A DNA stretch of 64,000 bases from Planctomycetaceae bacterium (GTDB lineage: Bacteria; Planctomycetota; Planctomycetia; Pirellulales; Pirellulaceae): NCBI GenBank assembly GCA_016794985.1, contig JAEUIQ010000029.1, forward strand, positions 1 through 64,000. Direction: 5' to 3'. The notes beneath the pieces are model-generated. The model ran no database searches and was not told the DNA's origin. It worked only from the letters and a program-made list of their open reading frames with translations. The position numbers were made by a program, and so were the translations under genes. Positions 1 through 10,900 of the stretch are shown here, piece after piece. The stretch's first letter is position 1. Every line of letters begins with the position of its first letter.

Positions 1-288
1 ACTGGGGACAGACAACATGGGACCTACTAGGGACAGACAACTGGGCCTAACTTTTTCCCTCTGATTCAGAGAGGCCAGCCGATTTTTGAAAACCAAGACC
101 GTTGGCGAAAAATTCTTAGAGCCTTCGAAAGTTGAGTGTCCCCGGATGCCCTCCCCCCGCCCCGAACGAAAGTTGAGTGTCCCCGGATATTCCCTCTACT
201 GGGGACAGACAACATGGGACCTACTGCCGGATATTCCCGTCCCCGGATATTCCCCGCTGGATTCCCCCGCTGGGTGTCCCCGGATACG
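1..288. repeat. Dispersed short repeats with TGTCCCCGGAT and GGGGACAGACAAC cores
   Basis: A 28-base unit at 1-28 recurs exactly at 198-225. A 21-base unit at 127-147 recurs exactly at 168-188. The core GTCCCCGGAT appears again near 240-250 and 277-288, several times followed by ATTCCC. GGGGACA and TGTCCCC are reverse complements, so the block mixes both orientations of one theme. Spacing is irregular and the units differ in length, so this is not a CRISPR array. It could be debris of a REP-like or transposase-associated repeat. The rest of the stretch up to 492 shows no convincing gene; the short open frames here run straight through the repeats. Confidence 0.7.
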
Positions 289-492
289 AGTGCTCGCCAA
301 AAACTAAAATCCGCCTCAAACGAAGGCTACCTCGGCCAACGGTGGACTTATCAATTCTTCATGGACCAACTTCGCACTGGCCTGACATGAAATTGTGACG
401 ATAATCGAAGAGGAGCAATCGTGAGGTCCGCGAATAGGCCCGTCGGCGATTGTCGCAGCCCGATGTGAGTAGTTCAGACTTGGGAGAGAAAA

Positions 493-1284
493 TTGCGCCG
501 AAAAGTCGCCGACAAACGCCTCTTGGTTACGGGGGCGTCCAGCGGGATTGGTAAAGAGTTGGCTATACAACTGGCCGCTAAAGGTGCGCGACTCTTGGTC
601 ACTGCCCGACGGGGCGAACTTCTAGACTCGTTGGTGCACGAAATTCGAAGCAACGAATCCAATCGGGACGTTGCAGCGTTGGCCGGCGATATCACTGATC
701 CGGACTTCCGGTTTCGCTTGATCGAGTTGGCCCAAAATCGTTGGGGGCGCCTGGACGGGCTGGTGAACAACGCCGGCGTGGGAGCCATGGGGCGCTTTAC
801 CGATTCGACCCCCCAAACATTGAGACAAGTCATGGAAGTCAACTTCTTTGCACCGGTCGAGTTGATTCGCTTGGCAATACCGTTGCTGCAGCGTGGCCAG
901 CAGCCCATCATCGTCAATATGGGCAGCGTCTTGGGCCATCGCGCCGTGCCACTCAAAAGCGAGTACTGCGCGAGCAAGTTCGCGCTCCATGGCTTGGGCG
1001 ACGCCTTGCGCGCTGAATTAGCGCCGCTGGGAATCGACTTGACTATGATCAGCCCCAGCACGACGGATTCAGATTTCTTTGAGCATGCCATTCAAGACAC
1101 CACTCAAAAGACGTGGAAGAACCGAGGCGCTACCTCGGTCAAGCAAGTTGCAGCAGCGACGATTCGAGCGATGAGTAAAGGCACCCATGACGTAATCTTA
1201 ACGTTAGGTGGCAAATCGCTTGTGCTGCTGGATCGCATCGCACCCACATTAGCGGATCACGCCATGCAGCGTTGGGCCCAGTGA
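493..1284 (+). CDS. SDR family NAD(P)-dependent oxidoreductase
   Basis: This is a classical short-chain dehydrogenase/reductase of 263 residues, predicted to be a soluble cytoplasmic NAD(P)(H)-dependent oxidoreductase. The nucleotide-binding motif TGASSGIG lies at residues 13-20 and the structural NNAG motif at 92-95. The catalytic Ser is near 145 and the YxxxK pair is Tyr158/Lys162. I take the TTG at 493 as start because a GGGAGAG ribosome binding site sits just upstream and the dinucleotide-binding motif is then at the usual distance from the N-terminus. The substrate cannot be read from sequence. It is convergent with nrdR, with only 8 bases between the two stops. It is too short and too classical to be an OleD partner for the OleB-like gene downstream. 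Confidence 0.9.
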   Translation: MRRKVADKRLLVTGASSGIGKELAIQLAAKGARLLVTARRGELLDSLVHEIRSNESNRDVAALAGDITDPDFRFRLIELAQNRWGRLDGLVNNAGVGAMGRFTDSTPQTLRQVMEVNFFAPVELIRLAIPLLQRGQQPIIVNMGSVLGHRAVPLKSEYCASKFALHGLGDALRAELAPLGIDLTMISPSTTDSDFFEHAIQDTTQKTWKNRGATSVKQVAAATIRAMSKGTHDVILTLGGKSLVLLDRIAPTLADHAMQRWAQ

Positions 1285-1292
1285 ACTTGAGC

Positions 1293-1754
1293 TTAGAATC
1301 GATCGCCTGTTGTGAAGCGTTGGATTTCAGTGATAAAATCCTGCAAGTCTTTAAATTCTCGATAGACGCTGGCGAATCGAACGTAAGCAACTTGGTCCAA
1401 TTGCAGCAAGTATCGCATCGTGATTTGCCCGATCATGTAACTTTCGATTTCTCCTTGGTGATCGGTCAATATTTCTCGCTCGACCGACGCGGTCAGTTCT
1501 TCGATTTGCTCCTGGGTCACCGGACGTTTCCAGCAGGCTCGCATCACGCCGCGCATGATCTTTTCGCTATTGAACGGTTCTTTTTGCTGGTTCTTTTTGA
1601 TGACCGAGATTTGCAATTCGGCCATTTTTTCAAAGGTCGTGTAGCGGTTCCCACAGTGGTTGCAGTGCCGACGCCGCCGAATCACAAACCCATCGTCGCT
1701 GGTGCGGCTGTCGATAACTCGGTCGTTATCTTCCCGGCAAATCGGACAACGCAT
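1293..1754 (-). CDS. nrdR: Transcriptional repressor NrdR
   Basis: NrdR senses ATP/dATP and represses ribonucleotide reductase genes by binding NrdR boxes. The 153-residue length is typical. The N-terminus carries the zinc ribbon as two CxxC pairs (Cys3/Cys6 and Cys31/Cys34) within an Arg-rich stretch, and the frame begins MRCPIC as in the family. The rest is an ATP-cone domain with the conserved KR/IMRG-type segment near residue 60. No ribonucleotide reductase gene is present in this window, so its targets lie elsewhere. It is monocistronic here, convergent with the SDR gene. Confidence 0.95.
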   Translation of the reverse strand: MRCPICREDNDRVIDSRTSDDGFVIRRRRHCNHCGNRYTTFEKMAELQISVIKKNQQKEPFNSEKIMRGVMRACWKRPVTQEQIEELTASVEREILTDHQGEIESYMIGQITMRYLLQLDQVAYVRFASVYREFKDLQDFITEIQRFTTGDRF

Positions 1755-2105
1755 AGGACAAAGTGGACCTAAATAGTGTGGAAATGGCGAAATGGAACTA
1801 GATGCCGGGACCGGGTATTTTCCGCCAAGCTTTTACAAAGTTATTCGAATTGCACCGCAGACACAATCAGCCAAGTTGGCCGCGTGGGCTGACGGTTGGG
1901 TTTTTTTCGTGGCCCAGGGGCCGTGCGAGGCCGTTCGCATCCAACCTGCCGCGGTTGGGAAGAATCAAATGGAAACATAGATCCTTCCGTTTGCCAAGTT
2001 GGCGCCTGGCGCCTCGCCCCGTAGAATTCCGAGCTGTGGAATGCGTGGAGGGCTGTCGGTTCGGTCGATGCTCGAACTACTCCCATTTCCCAAAGGATGA
2101 CAAAA
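1755..2105. other. Intergenic region between nrdR and the PH-domain gene
   Basis: About 350 bases lie between the divergent nrdR and PH-domain genes and should hold both promoters. I see no convincing gene; the open frames here overlap each other on both strands and lack family features. A run of seven T at about 1901-1907 follows a G-rich stretch, but no strong stem precedes it. Confidence 0.5.
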
Positions 2106-2687
2106 ATGAGCGATAACAATCCGAATCCGGCCGCGACTAAAGCACCGGATGCCGCCACCGCAAAAGAGAAGATGATGAACGCCGCCGGGGGGCACTCCAC
2201 CGCCGACGAACAAGAACTTTGGAGTGGCGATTATTCGATGAAGGCGATGGCGGGTCTGGGGCTCTCGCTAGTGGTTCTGTCGTTGGCCGCGGTGGCGTTG
2301 GGAGTGGTCATCGGCGCGGGGGGAACCGCGTGGATGGTGATCATGGGCATTATCGGGTTGTCTTGGATCGGCTATTTCGGAGTCTCGCTGTACCGAAAGT
2401 ATAGTTTTCACTACGAATTGACCACACACCGTCTGAAACATCGGGAGGGATTCTTGTTCCGCTCGATGGATCGGATCGAATTGATTGACGTGAGCGATGT
2501 GGTATTGAAGATGGGACCGATTCAGAGCTTGATGAACGTGGGCAACATTCATGTGGTCTCTAGCGACGTAAGTCATCCACAGCTCGTGATGTGGGGAATC
2601 CCCAACGCCAAAAAAGTTGCGGACTTGGTGGACAACGCCCGCCGCGAAGAACGCCGCAAACGCGGTCTCCACGTTCATAGCATTTGA
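2106..2687 (+). CDS. Membrane protein with bacterial PH (bPH2/DUF304) domain
   Basis: The 193-residue protein has a polar N-terminal tail (about 1-45), two adjacent transmembrane segments (about 48-70 and 74-96) and then a bacterial pleckstrin-homology domain (about 98-178) of the YdbS/DUF304 type, recognisable from the YELTTHRL and DRIELIDVSDV segments. It is predicted to sit in the cytoplasmic membrane; the molecular role of such proteins is unknown. I choose the ATG at 2106 over the ATG at 2097 because an AAGGATG ribosome binding site lies 8 bases upstream of it. Its stop codon overlaps the start of the next gene by four bases (TTGA), so the two are probably translationally coupled. Confidence 0.8.
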   Translation: MSDNNPNPAATKAPDAATAKEKMMNAAGGHSTADEQELWSGDYSMKAMAGLGLSLVVLSLAAVALGVVIGAGGTAWMVIMGIIGLSWIGYFGVSLYRKYSFHYELTTHRLKHREGFLFRSMDRIELIDVSDVVLKMGPIQSLMNVGNIHVVSSDVSHPQLVMWGIPNAKKVADLVDNARREERRKRGLHVHSI

Positions 2688-3640
2688 CCGAATGTTTGCT
2701 TGTGCCTGAGCCTGACTCGTTACGTTCCGATATCCGCCGTCCAGGCGAACCCGGTTGGCGCCAACTCTATCCCTTTGATTCGAGTTATTTGGATTTGTCG
2801 GGATCGGATCGCGTGCGGCTGCATTACCTGGATGAATGGGCCACAGAAGGACCGGATCCACCGTCGGCGTCCGCCCTCTTCGTCCACGGCAATCCGACGT
2901 GGTCCTTCTATTGGCGGAACTTGATTCTTGGTTTACGCGATCGGCTGCGATGTGTCGCGGTAGATCATGTTGGTTGCGGGTTGAGTGACAAGCCTCAGAC
3001 GTACAACTACACATTGCAGCAACACACGCAGAACCTCGTCGAATTGATCGATAAACTTGATTTGCGTGATATCACGCTCGTGGCACACGATTGGGGCGGC
3101 GCGATCGGATTGGGAGCCGCCGTCGCCCGACCGGACCGTTTCACACGGTTGGTTCTGATGAACACGGGGGCATTCCCACCGCCCTACATCCCGCGTCGAA
3201 TTCAGGCCTGCCGCATTCCGGTGTTGGGAACCGTGGCCATTCGAGGCTTCAACGCCTTTGCCGGAGCTGCGTTGACGATGGCGACCGAACGACCCGCGGG
3301 GCTCGAAGCAGACGTTCGGGCGGGCTTGATCGCACCGTACCACGATTGGGCCAGCCGAGTCGCGGTGGATGCCTTTGTCAAAGATATCCCATGGCGATCC
3401 AACCATCGCACTTATCCCGTACTCGAGGCGTTAGAAAAATCATTAGCCAGTTTGGCGAATCGGCCGGTGCAGTTGATTTGGGGCATGAAAGATTGGTGCT
3501 TCACGCCGCAATGCTTGCAAAAGTTTCGGGAACACTTTCCACGGGCGCGGGTTCGAGAACTGCCCAAAGCCGGGCATTATGTGGTCGAAGATGCTCCCGA
3601 CGAAGTTTTGCACGAGATTCGCGAATTTCTGAATTCGTGA
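2684..3640 (+). CDS. OleB-like alpha/beta hydrolase (haloalkane dehalogenase superfamily)
   Basis: This 318-residue alpha/beta hydrolase has the oxyanion-hole motif HGNPTW (68-73), the nucleophile elbow HDWGG with Asp136 as nucleophile, and His298 in AGHYVVED as the catalytic base. An Asp nucleophile marks the haloalkane dehalogenase/epoxide hydrolase branch. The NTGAFP and GHYVVED segments and an FNAF stretch resemble, from memory, OleB, the beta-lactone decarboxylase that makes cis-olefins in long-chain hydrocarbon synthesis. Its usual partners OleA, OleC and OleD are not in the window, so the OleB assignment is tentative and a dehalogenase or other hydrolase remains possible. The start is a TTG at 2684 forming a TTGA overlap with the upstream stop. 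Confidence 0.75.
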   Translation: MTECLLVPEPDSLRSDIRRPGEPGWRQLYPFDSSYLDLSGSDRVRLHYLDEWATEGPDPPSASALFVHGNPTWSFYWRNLILGLRDRLRCVAVDHVGCGLSDKPQTYNYTLQQHTQNLVELIDKLDLRDITLVAHDWGGAIGLGAAVARPDRFTRLVLMNTGAFPPPYIPRRIQACRIPVLGTVAIRGFNAFAGAALTMATERPAGLEADVRAGLIAPYHDWASRVAVDAFVKDIPWRSNHRTYPVLEALEKSLASLANRPVQLIWGMKDWCFTPQCLQKFREHFPRARVRELPKAGHYVVEDAPDEVLHEIREFLNS

Positions 3641-3943
3641 TGGTTTGAATTCGCCACGCTAGTCACGAGGCGGGCTGGTGATTTTGCTGAGTTGAAGTGA
3701 TGGTGCCAGTTGGTAGTGATTCTCTGGCGGACTCTCTGGTGTGCGAGTACGCTCGCGACCAGCCGTTAAACAAAATCCCTTTCCAATAGTGGCGGACAAA
3801 CGCCCTATGTCGTTCGCCGACCCCGCGAAACGCAAGCTTTGTGATAGCCACGTCACATGGAATGTGTCGACGAACATCCGTTCATTGAACGGCATTATTG
3901 TTCAACAACCAAAACATCAGTCACCTTGTTTCGGAGGAATAAA
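3641..3943. other. Intergenic leader of the solute-binding lipoprotein gene
   Basis: About 300 bases with no gene that I can support. An in-frame upstream extension of the next gene exists from 3857, but it encodes 29 residues ahead of a normal lipoprotein signal peptide and lacks a ribosome binding site. I saw no recognisable metal-regulator box or riboswitch. Confidence 0.4.
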
Positions 3944-4972
3944 ATGTTGAGGCGCATCGGATGGTTAGGCTGTAGTCTGGGTCTTTTGATTTTGCTGGGA
4001 ACAAACAGCTGTGTCCAACAGCACCCTGATCAAGTCATTGTCTTTTGTTCGTTGGACCGTGCTTTCAGCGAGAGTCAACTACAAGGCTTTACCGAACAGA
4101 CCAAGATCGTTGTCCAACCTAAGTACGATACGGAGTCGACCAAGACCGTTGGACTCGCGAATCAAATCCTGGAGCAAGCAGATCGCGGGGTCTGCGATGT
4201 GTTCTGGAACAACGAGATATTGCATACGCTGCGGCTCGAGCGCGAGGGGAAGTTAGTGCCGTTTGAATTCGCCGAGGCAGAAAATTTTCCGGCCGAGTTT
4301 CGGTCAGCGACCGGGCATTGGTACGGACTTGCGGCGCGGGCTCGAGTTCTGATCGTCAACACAAAGCTCTTGCCTGATCCGGCCCAGTACCCCACGTCCA
4401 TCCAAGATTTGGTTGATCCCAAATGGCGCGGTCAGGCATGCTTGGCCAAGCCGCTCTTCGGAACCACGGCGACCCACTTCGCGGTGCTACATCAAAGTTG
4501 GGGAACGGACCGACTTACTGAGTTTGTCGCCCAGATGCGGGCCAACGAGGTTGGTGTCCTTTCAGGCAATCGTCAGGTCGCCGCTGACGTCGCTGCGGGA
4601 AAATACGCCTGGGGCTGGACTGATACCGATGACTTTCATGTGGAGAAACTTGACGGGAGTCCTGTTGCATTGGTGTATCCGGATCAAGCAGACGGCGGGT
4701 TGGGCTGCTTGCTACTGCCCAACACAATTGCCATCATCAAGGGCGGGAAGAATCCACAACATGCTCAAGCGATGCTCAAGCATGTCTTGGCCGGACCCGT
4801 GGAAGAGGCATTAGCGCGCAGCCCAAGCGCCCAATTCCCCCTAGATCGAAGGGTTGCAGCACGTTCGCCGCTGCTGCCGGAAGACAACGTGCGTTGGATG
4901 AATGTCGACTGGGAGAAGACTGTTGAAGCTTGGGACGTAGCGGGCCCCTTACTGCAAAAGGCGTTTTACTAG
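3944..4972 (+). CDS. Extracellular solute-binding lipoprotein (FbpA/AfuA-like)
   Basis: This 342-residue protein is a periplasmic substrate-binding component of an ABC importer, of the ferric-iron or related-anion class (FbpA/AfuA-like). It begins MLRRIGWLGCSLG, followed by a hydrophobic core and a lipobox ending GTNSC near residue 23, so it should be a lipoprotein. Family features include the DVFWNNE segment, the YGLAARARVLIVN hinge segment and the WGWTDTDD segment. The start is fixed by GGAGG at 3933-3937, seven bases ahead of the ATG. No permease or ATPase gene is adjacent on either side, so the transporter partners must be encoded elsewhere or the protein acts as a stand-alone receptor. 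Substrate is not determined. Confidence 0.8.
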   Translation: MLRRIGWLGCSLGLLILLGTNSCVQQHPDQVIVFCSLDRAFSESQLQGFTEQTKIVVQPKYDTESTKTVGLANQILEQADRGVCDVFWNNEILHTLRLEREGKLVPFEFAEAENFPAEFRSATGHWYGLAARARVLIVNTKLLPDPAQYPTSIQDLVDPKWRGQACLAKPLFGTTATHFAVLHQSWGTDRLTEFVAQMRANEVGVLSGNRQVAADVAAGKYAWGWTDTDDFHVEKLDGSPVALVYPDQADGGLGCLLLPNTIAIIKGGKNPQHAQAMLKHVLAGPVEEALARSPSAQFPLDRRVAARSPLLPEDNVRWMNVDWEKTVEAWDVAGPLLQKAFY

Positions 4973-4994
4973 TCCAACATTCACCCAACGAGCC

Positions 4995-7900
4995 TTATTT
5001 GACCTCCATCGGCAAGCTTTGGCTATGACCGTTGAATTCGGGAGCGTAGAGGCATTCGAGCAACGCCATGCCCGTTTGGTATTGGCCACGGTGTTGCACT
5101 CGGACCGAATACTCAAACACGTACACACCGCGTGGCAAAGATTCGAAAAAGAAGTGGCTGCCGGTATCCCGAGTCGATTGATAATAGCCAAGTCCATCTT
5201 GATACCGATAGACCGACAACACATCAACGGGCTCTGTTCCGCTGCCGCGATCATCCTTCAAATACACGTACTCTAAATCCCGATCGGTGCGCAATTCCAA
5301 GCGAACAACCACTTGGTCACCCACTTCGAGCGGGCCTGAGACCGGTTGAATCACTGGTCCTTCCGGCGTGTTGACCTTCTTGAACAAAGACTTGGTCAAG
5401 TTAAGTGGGGACTCGCTGTAGGCCTTGACCTTGGAAATGTCTTCCAAGTACTGCCAATGCACGCTGCCCCAAGCGACTCCCGCGTCTTTCTTGGTGACGG
5501 TGATTTGCCCCAGCGAAGGATCGATTTCGCCGCGCACCAATCGCTCTTGATAGAAGCCAGTTCCGGCTTCCGTCTGTTGAGGTTCGATCTTGGTCGTTCC
5601 CAATTGAACCTCAACCAACTGCGTCGAGGCCAAGCCTGATGTCCCGCGCAACAAAAGGGCATAGATCGCATCGGTCGTGCCTTTGGTCGAGTCCCAATTC
5701 TGTGTTTGCTTTTGTTTCAGCAGCCACACCTTCAGTTCTTCGACACGCTCGGCATCCGCAGCGACTTCGTCAAAGACTTCGATCATCATGGCTTGAGTTT
5801 CGATTTTGGCTTCCCACCAACGCCAGCGCGCTTGCCCTTCGCGCCAGAACATCCCCATCTCTTCATCAGACAAACTGCGCTCGGTTAAGGAAGCCACAAT
5901 CTTTTTCGGAGTCTGCAAATCGCCAAATCGCTGCAAGGCGATCGCCACGTAACCTTGCGGCAAGCGCGCATCCAGCGTTAGCCAATGGTCGCGAGCTTGC
6001 TGCAAAAAGTAGTCGACGGCAGGCTTGTATTTTGCATCAATCGCTTGATCCTGCAAAAAGAAGCTGCGACCATACAGGTACATCGCGATAGTTGAGGACA
6101 AGTTGTTGTTTTGTTCATGCTTGTTCTGCAGGATTCGTTGATAAGTCTGGTCAGCGAAGTGATCCAAACGGTCTAATGCTTTGACGGCCATCGCAGTGTC
6201 GATTTCGACACCCAAGTGGCGCAGCCGTCCCATGCCTGTCACGATGTGCAGCGTGATGTAATCGTTGGCGGGACCACCGGGGCACCATGGCCAAGCACCA
6301 TCGCTGTACTGCATTTGAGCCAAACGCTGTTGGGCATTGGCCAACTCAGCCTGCATTCGATTCTTGTCAAACATGACCGCGACTTGGCGGCGTGCTTGAC
6401 TTTCAGATTTGGCATCGCGTAGCCACGGCGATTGTTGAATCAGGATATTCTTGAGATCCTCATTCTTTTCCAACGGACTGTCCAGCGCATCCGTGCCTTC
6501 CCATTGCTGGAAGATCCGCTCGATCCGCGGATTGCTTCCCACAATGTGTTGCCCCAACGCGTTGGCGTACAGGCGGCTAAAAATACTCTCGCTGCTGGGG
6601 TACTGATTCTCCATCAAGTACGGCAGCGCCATCACGGCGTACCACGTCGGGTTCGAAGTCATTTGAACGGTCAAAGATTGATGACGCAACGAATCGCTTT
6701 CCCCCGCTTTTAACAACGATTGGAATTCGAATTGTTTCGTGGTTTGTCCGCGAATTGGCAATGGCAACGCTTCTTTCACCAGCACGCGCTTGCTAAGTAC
6801 GGGCAAGAACCCTTCTTCGCCGTCGGACAATCGTTCGGTCGCCGCCACCACACGGTAACCTAAGACACCCGAGAAGTCTGGCACATTCAACATCCAGTAC
6901 AAGCTGATCGATTGGCCGGCTGGGATGTCAAACTCCTGCTCTTCGGTTGGCAAACCAAGGGCCTGCGACATCGATTCGTCGGTCTGCAAATTGCTGAGCG
7001 ATAGCTTTGCACGTCCGGTTTGGCGCGTGGCCGATTGGTTGAGGATCTTGACCGAGAATTCCAACACATCACCTTCGCGGAGAAATCGCGGCGGATTAGG
7101 TTGAACCATCAGGTCTTTACTCGTCACAACTTCATCAGTCAACAAGCCTGAACGCAATTGGGTGTCATGAACGAAACCCATGAACTTCCACTTGGTCAGA
7201 GCTTCCGGCATTTGGAATTCCAAACGCACGACACCATCATCTCCCGAGACGACGTGCGGGAAAAAGAAAGCAGTCTCGTTCAAGTTCTGCCTCGTTTGGA
7301 CTTGGTCCAAGTTGGGAGCGGTCGGCGTGGGAGACGCCGAGGAGCTTCCTGGTTGGTTTTGTTGTTCACCCAACTGCATCGACTCGGTTCGTGCTTCCGC
7401 ACTCTTGGCCATGGGAGCCGCACTCATCGCGGGCATTGGTGCGGCATCGGACATCATTTCGGCCTGTTCCATTGCACCACCCAACCCACCGCGCATCCGC
7501 ATCATGCGGCCACCGCCTCCTCCTCCAGGCATGCCGCCAAACACCATGTCGCCATAGCTCCAATTATCGAGCAACAGACGTTGATCGAATTGTCGATAAT
7601 AAAAGTTTGGATCGTGATACTCACCATGCCACCCATAGTGGTAGACGTTAAAGACTTGTAAGCGATTCGAGTGCGAAACGCTCCAGTACAAGTAATCTTG
7701 ATAAAAGGTACCAAACGTGGACGCGAATCCATGCGGCGAAAACGCGTCCAGTGAGGCGTCGTACAACGTCGCCACCATTTCAGCGGCGGCCGTCTTGGAT
7801 TCTGGTCCGGAAATCACGGCCGTCCACGTTTCCTTCTGTCCGGGCTGCAACTTGGACACGAAGCGTTCCCACTTCACAGTCAATTGTTTTGACGTCCACG

Positions 7901-10900
7901 GCACACTGATCGTGCGTGATTCCAAATAAATACGATTGTCGCGAACGTAGCTGATCAACAGTTGGAAGCCGCCACGATGCTCTTCGGTCGGAGTAAACTC
8001 CAACGGCACTTGAGTTGTTGTGGCATCGGTCCAAAACTCTTGCATCACTTTGCCGCGATGTACCCATTGCACAAACGCCCGCCCACTCTCGTAGCCAGTA
8101 CCCCACACCGCCGAGAATTTTTCTCCTGGTTCGACAGACCATTTTTCAGCGCTCAAGAAGTGTGGAATCTTGATGCCAAACTTGGCCTTGTTCTTGTCGA
8201 TCACCTGAAAGGTTTCCTCGGCCAAAATGTTTTGACCGGAACGATCAACGGTCTGCCATTGCACGCGGTAAGCTCCCTCGGGCAACTCCAGTTGATGATT
8301 GACTCGTCCTTCGCCGTCGGTCTTGAGTTCCACCGCCACGACTTCAGCATCTGATGGCCAGTAATTGATTTGAGACAAGTCGGGTTTCGTGAGATCGCCA
8401 TCGATTGCGGAACCACGCAGCGCAAGCTCCCCCAGGTAGTTCAAGCGATAACTATAGAGTCCGGGCAGTTGACCACGCTGGACTTTTTCAGGTGCCTTTA
8501 GGCTGAAGATTTTTAAAGACCCTGCGACACTCTGAGGTTGACCATCCAAATTTGTAACCTGACACTTGATCTCGGTCGGCGATGATGTGGTTTGCCAGGT
8601 GTCAACCGTAACAGAGGCCTCTAAGGACGTGTAACCCAAACGAATCGTCGTGTTTGCCGAACGGGTCTCGCCAGCTGAATCGGTCACATCGGCGTACACC
8701 GTGAAAGAAAACACCGGCTGACTGCCACGATCGACTTTCAAATCGGGCAGAGCCTGAAACGGAATATCAAAAGAACCATCGAGTTGCGTGCGAAGGGTCC
8801 CGTTGGCAATCTCTTGGGACTCGCCTTGCATTGGCGGGCAGTACCAACAGCGCCACATCCACCAGTTGGGGTAGCGAACTTCGCGTACCACGCGGTAAGT
8901 GACTTTTGCTCCATCAATTGGCGCGCCGGTATAGGCCGTGGCCTTTCCTTTTACCGTCACGAGCTCGTTAAGTTGGAACTGTTGTTCTGGACTCGCGACT
9001 TCCGCATAAAACTTCGGTCGTTTGTACTCTTCGACCCGCACGGTGTGATTGCCTTCGAAAGGCCCTTCGAGCATGCCAATTCGCATCGGACCAGTAGCCC
9101 GTTCGCGGGCCGCCACGAAACTACCGCTAAACGAGCCATATTCGTTGCTGGTCAACTGTAGCTGATCCACCAATTCGTTATTCATGTCCCACAGCCCAAT
9201 TTTAACCCGACGGCCGCCAACGGCTCGATAGACGGCTTCAGATTGATTAGCTTCGTGCAGGATTCCTTTGAATTGAATTGTTTGGCCCGGGCGGTAAATC
9301 GAACGATCTGTGAAGAACATGGCGAAGCGTTGCGTGCTGCGATCTTCGCGATCCTGGCCGTAATACCAGCGATTGTCGACGAAACCTAACGAGTCGCTAT
9401 CGACTTTGGCAACGAACTTGTAGGTGACTTGCTGTTCTCGAGCCAACCGGAAGAAGCCGTTGACATCGGTCGTCAAGTCCGGCCTAACTTCTTCACGACT
9501 GTTGCGTCCGTCTTGTTTCCAAGCGCGAACGGTCACGGTGGCACCGACCTGTGGTTGCCCGTCCAGCGCGTTAACGACTTGCCCAATCACCTCGTTCGAT
9601 TTGTAGTCTTCGCGAATCAGCATGGCCAAGTCGCTGACCCAAATCTCTGTGAGGGAAAGTTGATTATTCTCGACGACGAAGTCTGGGTGAGCACTGGCCA
9701 ACAACAAATAGCAACCGGGTTTGACATCGGGCAGTTGCCCGGCTTCCTTGTAGACCGATTGATAATCATCGCGCGTGGGCAATTCGACAGTCCACGACGC
9801 GGCTGCGGGCCGCGTTCCCAACTTCAATCGCTCTTCGTATTCCATGTTGGTCGGATCTTGATACATGCCCCAAGACGACCACTTTTCGAAGTCGAACGCT
9901 ACCAACCGAAAATATACTTTGTCCAAGTTGCGGGCACTGATTTGCAACGTCGGACCAGCCGAATTCCAAATACGCTCGGTCTGAATCGATAGATTCTTGG
10001 CCTCGATTTCTTGGATCAAGTTTCGGCACTGGGCCGCACCTCGACTCGTTGGAAAGCGGTCCCGGCCACGGCATGCCAATTGATGCGCTTCTTTGGCGTT
10101 CTTGTTGGACCATTTGCTGCCGGCCAAGCGAGCCAAAGCCAGTGACGACAACGGATGATCCTGATGTTGGTCCGCATAGCGTTGTAGCGCCGCTTCGTAT
10201 CGAGCCGTCTTTTCGCTTCCGAAGGCGACTTGATTCATGAATTCCAAACGCTGTAAATCCACGTCCAACCGCGCGCTCCTGTTTTCGTCTTGGGCATGAA
10301 ACTTCAGGAGCGATTGATACACTCGAATGGCCTGCAAGACATACGAATCTTCATCTTCCGTTTCGGGCATCCAAGCAATAAATTGGTCCAGGGAGCTAAA
10401 GGCCAGACTGTCAGCGGCAACTTGGAAAGAACCTTGTTGCCGGATGATTTGTTCGTCAAGCTGATAAAAGTCAAGCGATTGAAACGCGATAAAATCAAAG
10501 AGGGTTGGACGAAATTCATCGGCCGCCGGAACGTCGGTCAATATGGCGGCAACGTCTCCGATCGCGATCTTTTGCAGCTCAGCCTCCGCGCTCAAAGCAT
10601 CGCGATAAAGTTGATCGACATGCTTTAGGAATTGCTTAAGATCCCAAGTTTCAAAATCATCACTCGGCGGAGATTCGGTCTGACTACGTTGGGCAAATTG
10701 CCAACGATTCTGTTGAAAGTAACTGAAATACCAAGTCGCCAATACACCCTTGGCCAACGGCTGCATCGTCGGAGGAAGCTCGGGCAACGCGGCTTCCAAG
10801 CCACGAATCATCTTGGGAGCGGCAGGTTGGTCCAAGGAAGCTTCCAGCGCCAATTTCAGACACAGCGCCTTCAAGGCCTCGGCCTGGGCGCCATCCTGCT

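Noticed and set aside
1..290. Possible CRISPR array
   Set aside because: Repeat units are of two kinds, unevenly spaced and in both orientations, with no spacers of constant length and no cas genes.
493..1284. SDR as OleD partner of the OleB-like hydrolase
   Set aside because: It is a 263-residue classical SDR with TGASSGIG, whereas OleD is an extended SDR; the convergent nrdR gene also separates them.
5639..10240. Multiple plus-strand frames of 60-190 residues within the A2M gene
   Set aside because: All are antisense to a continuous 2056-codon gene with family features; none shows motifs of its own.
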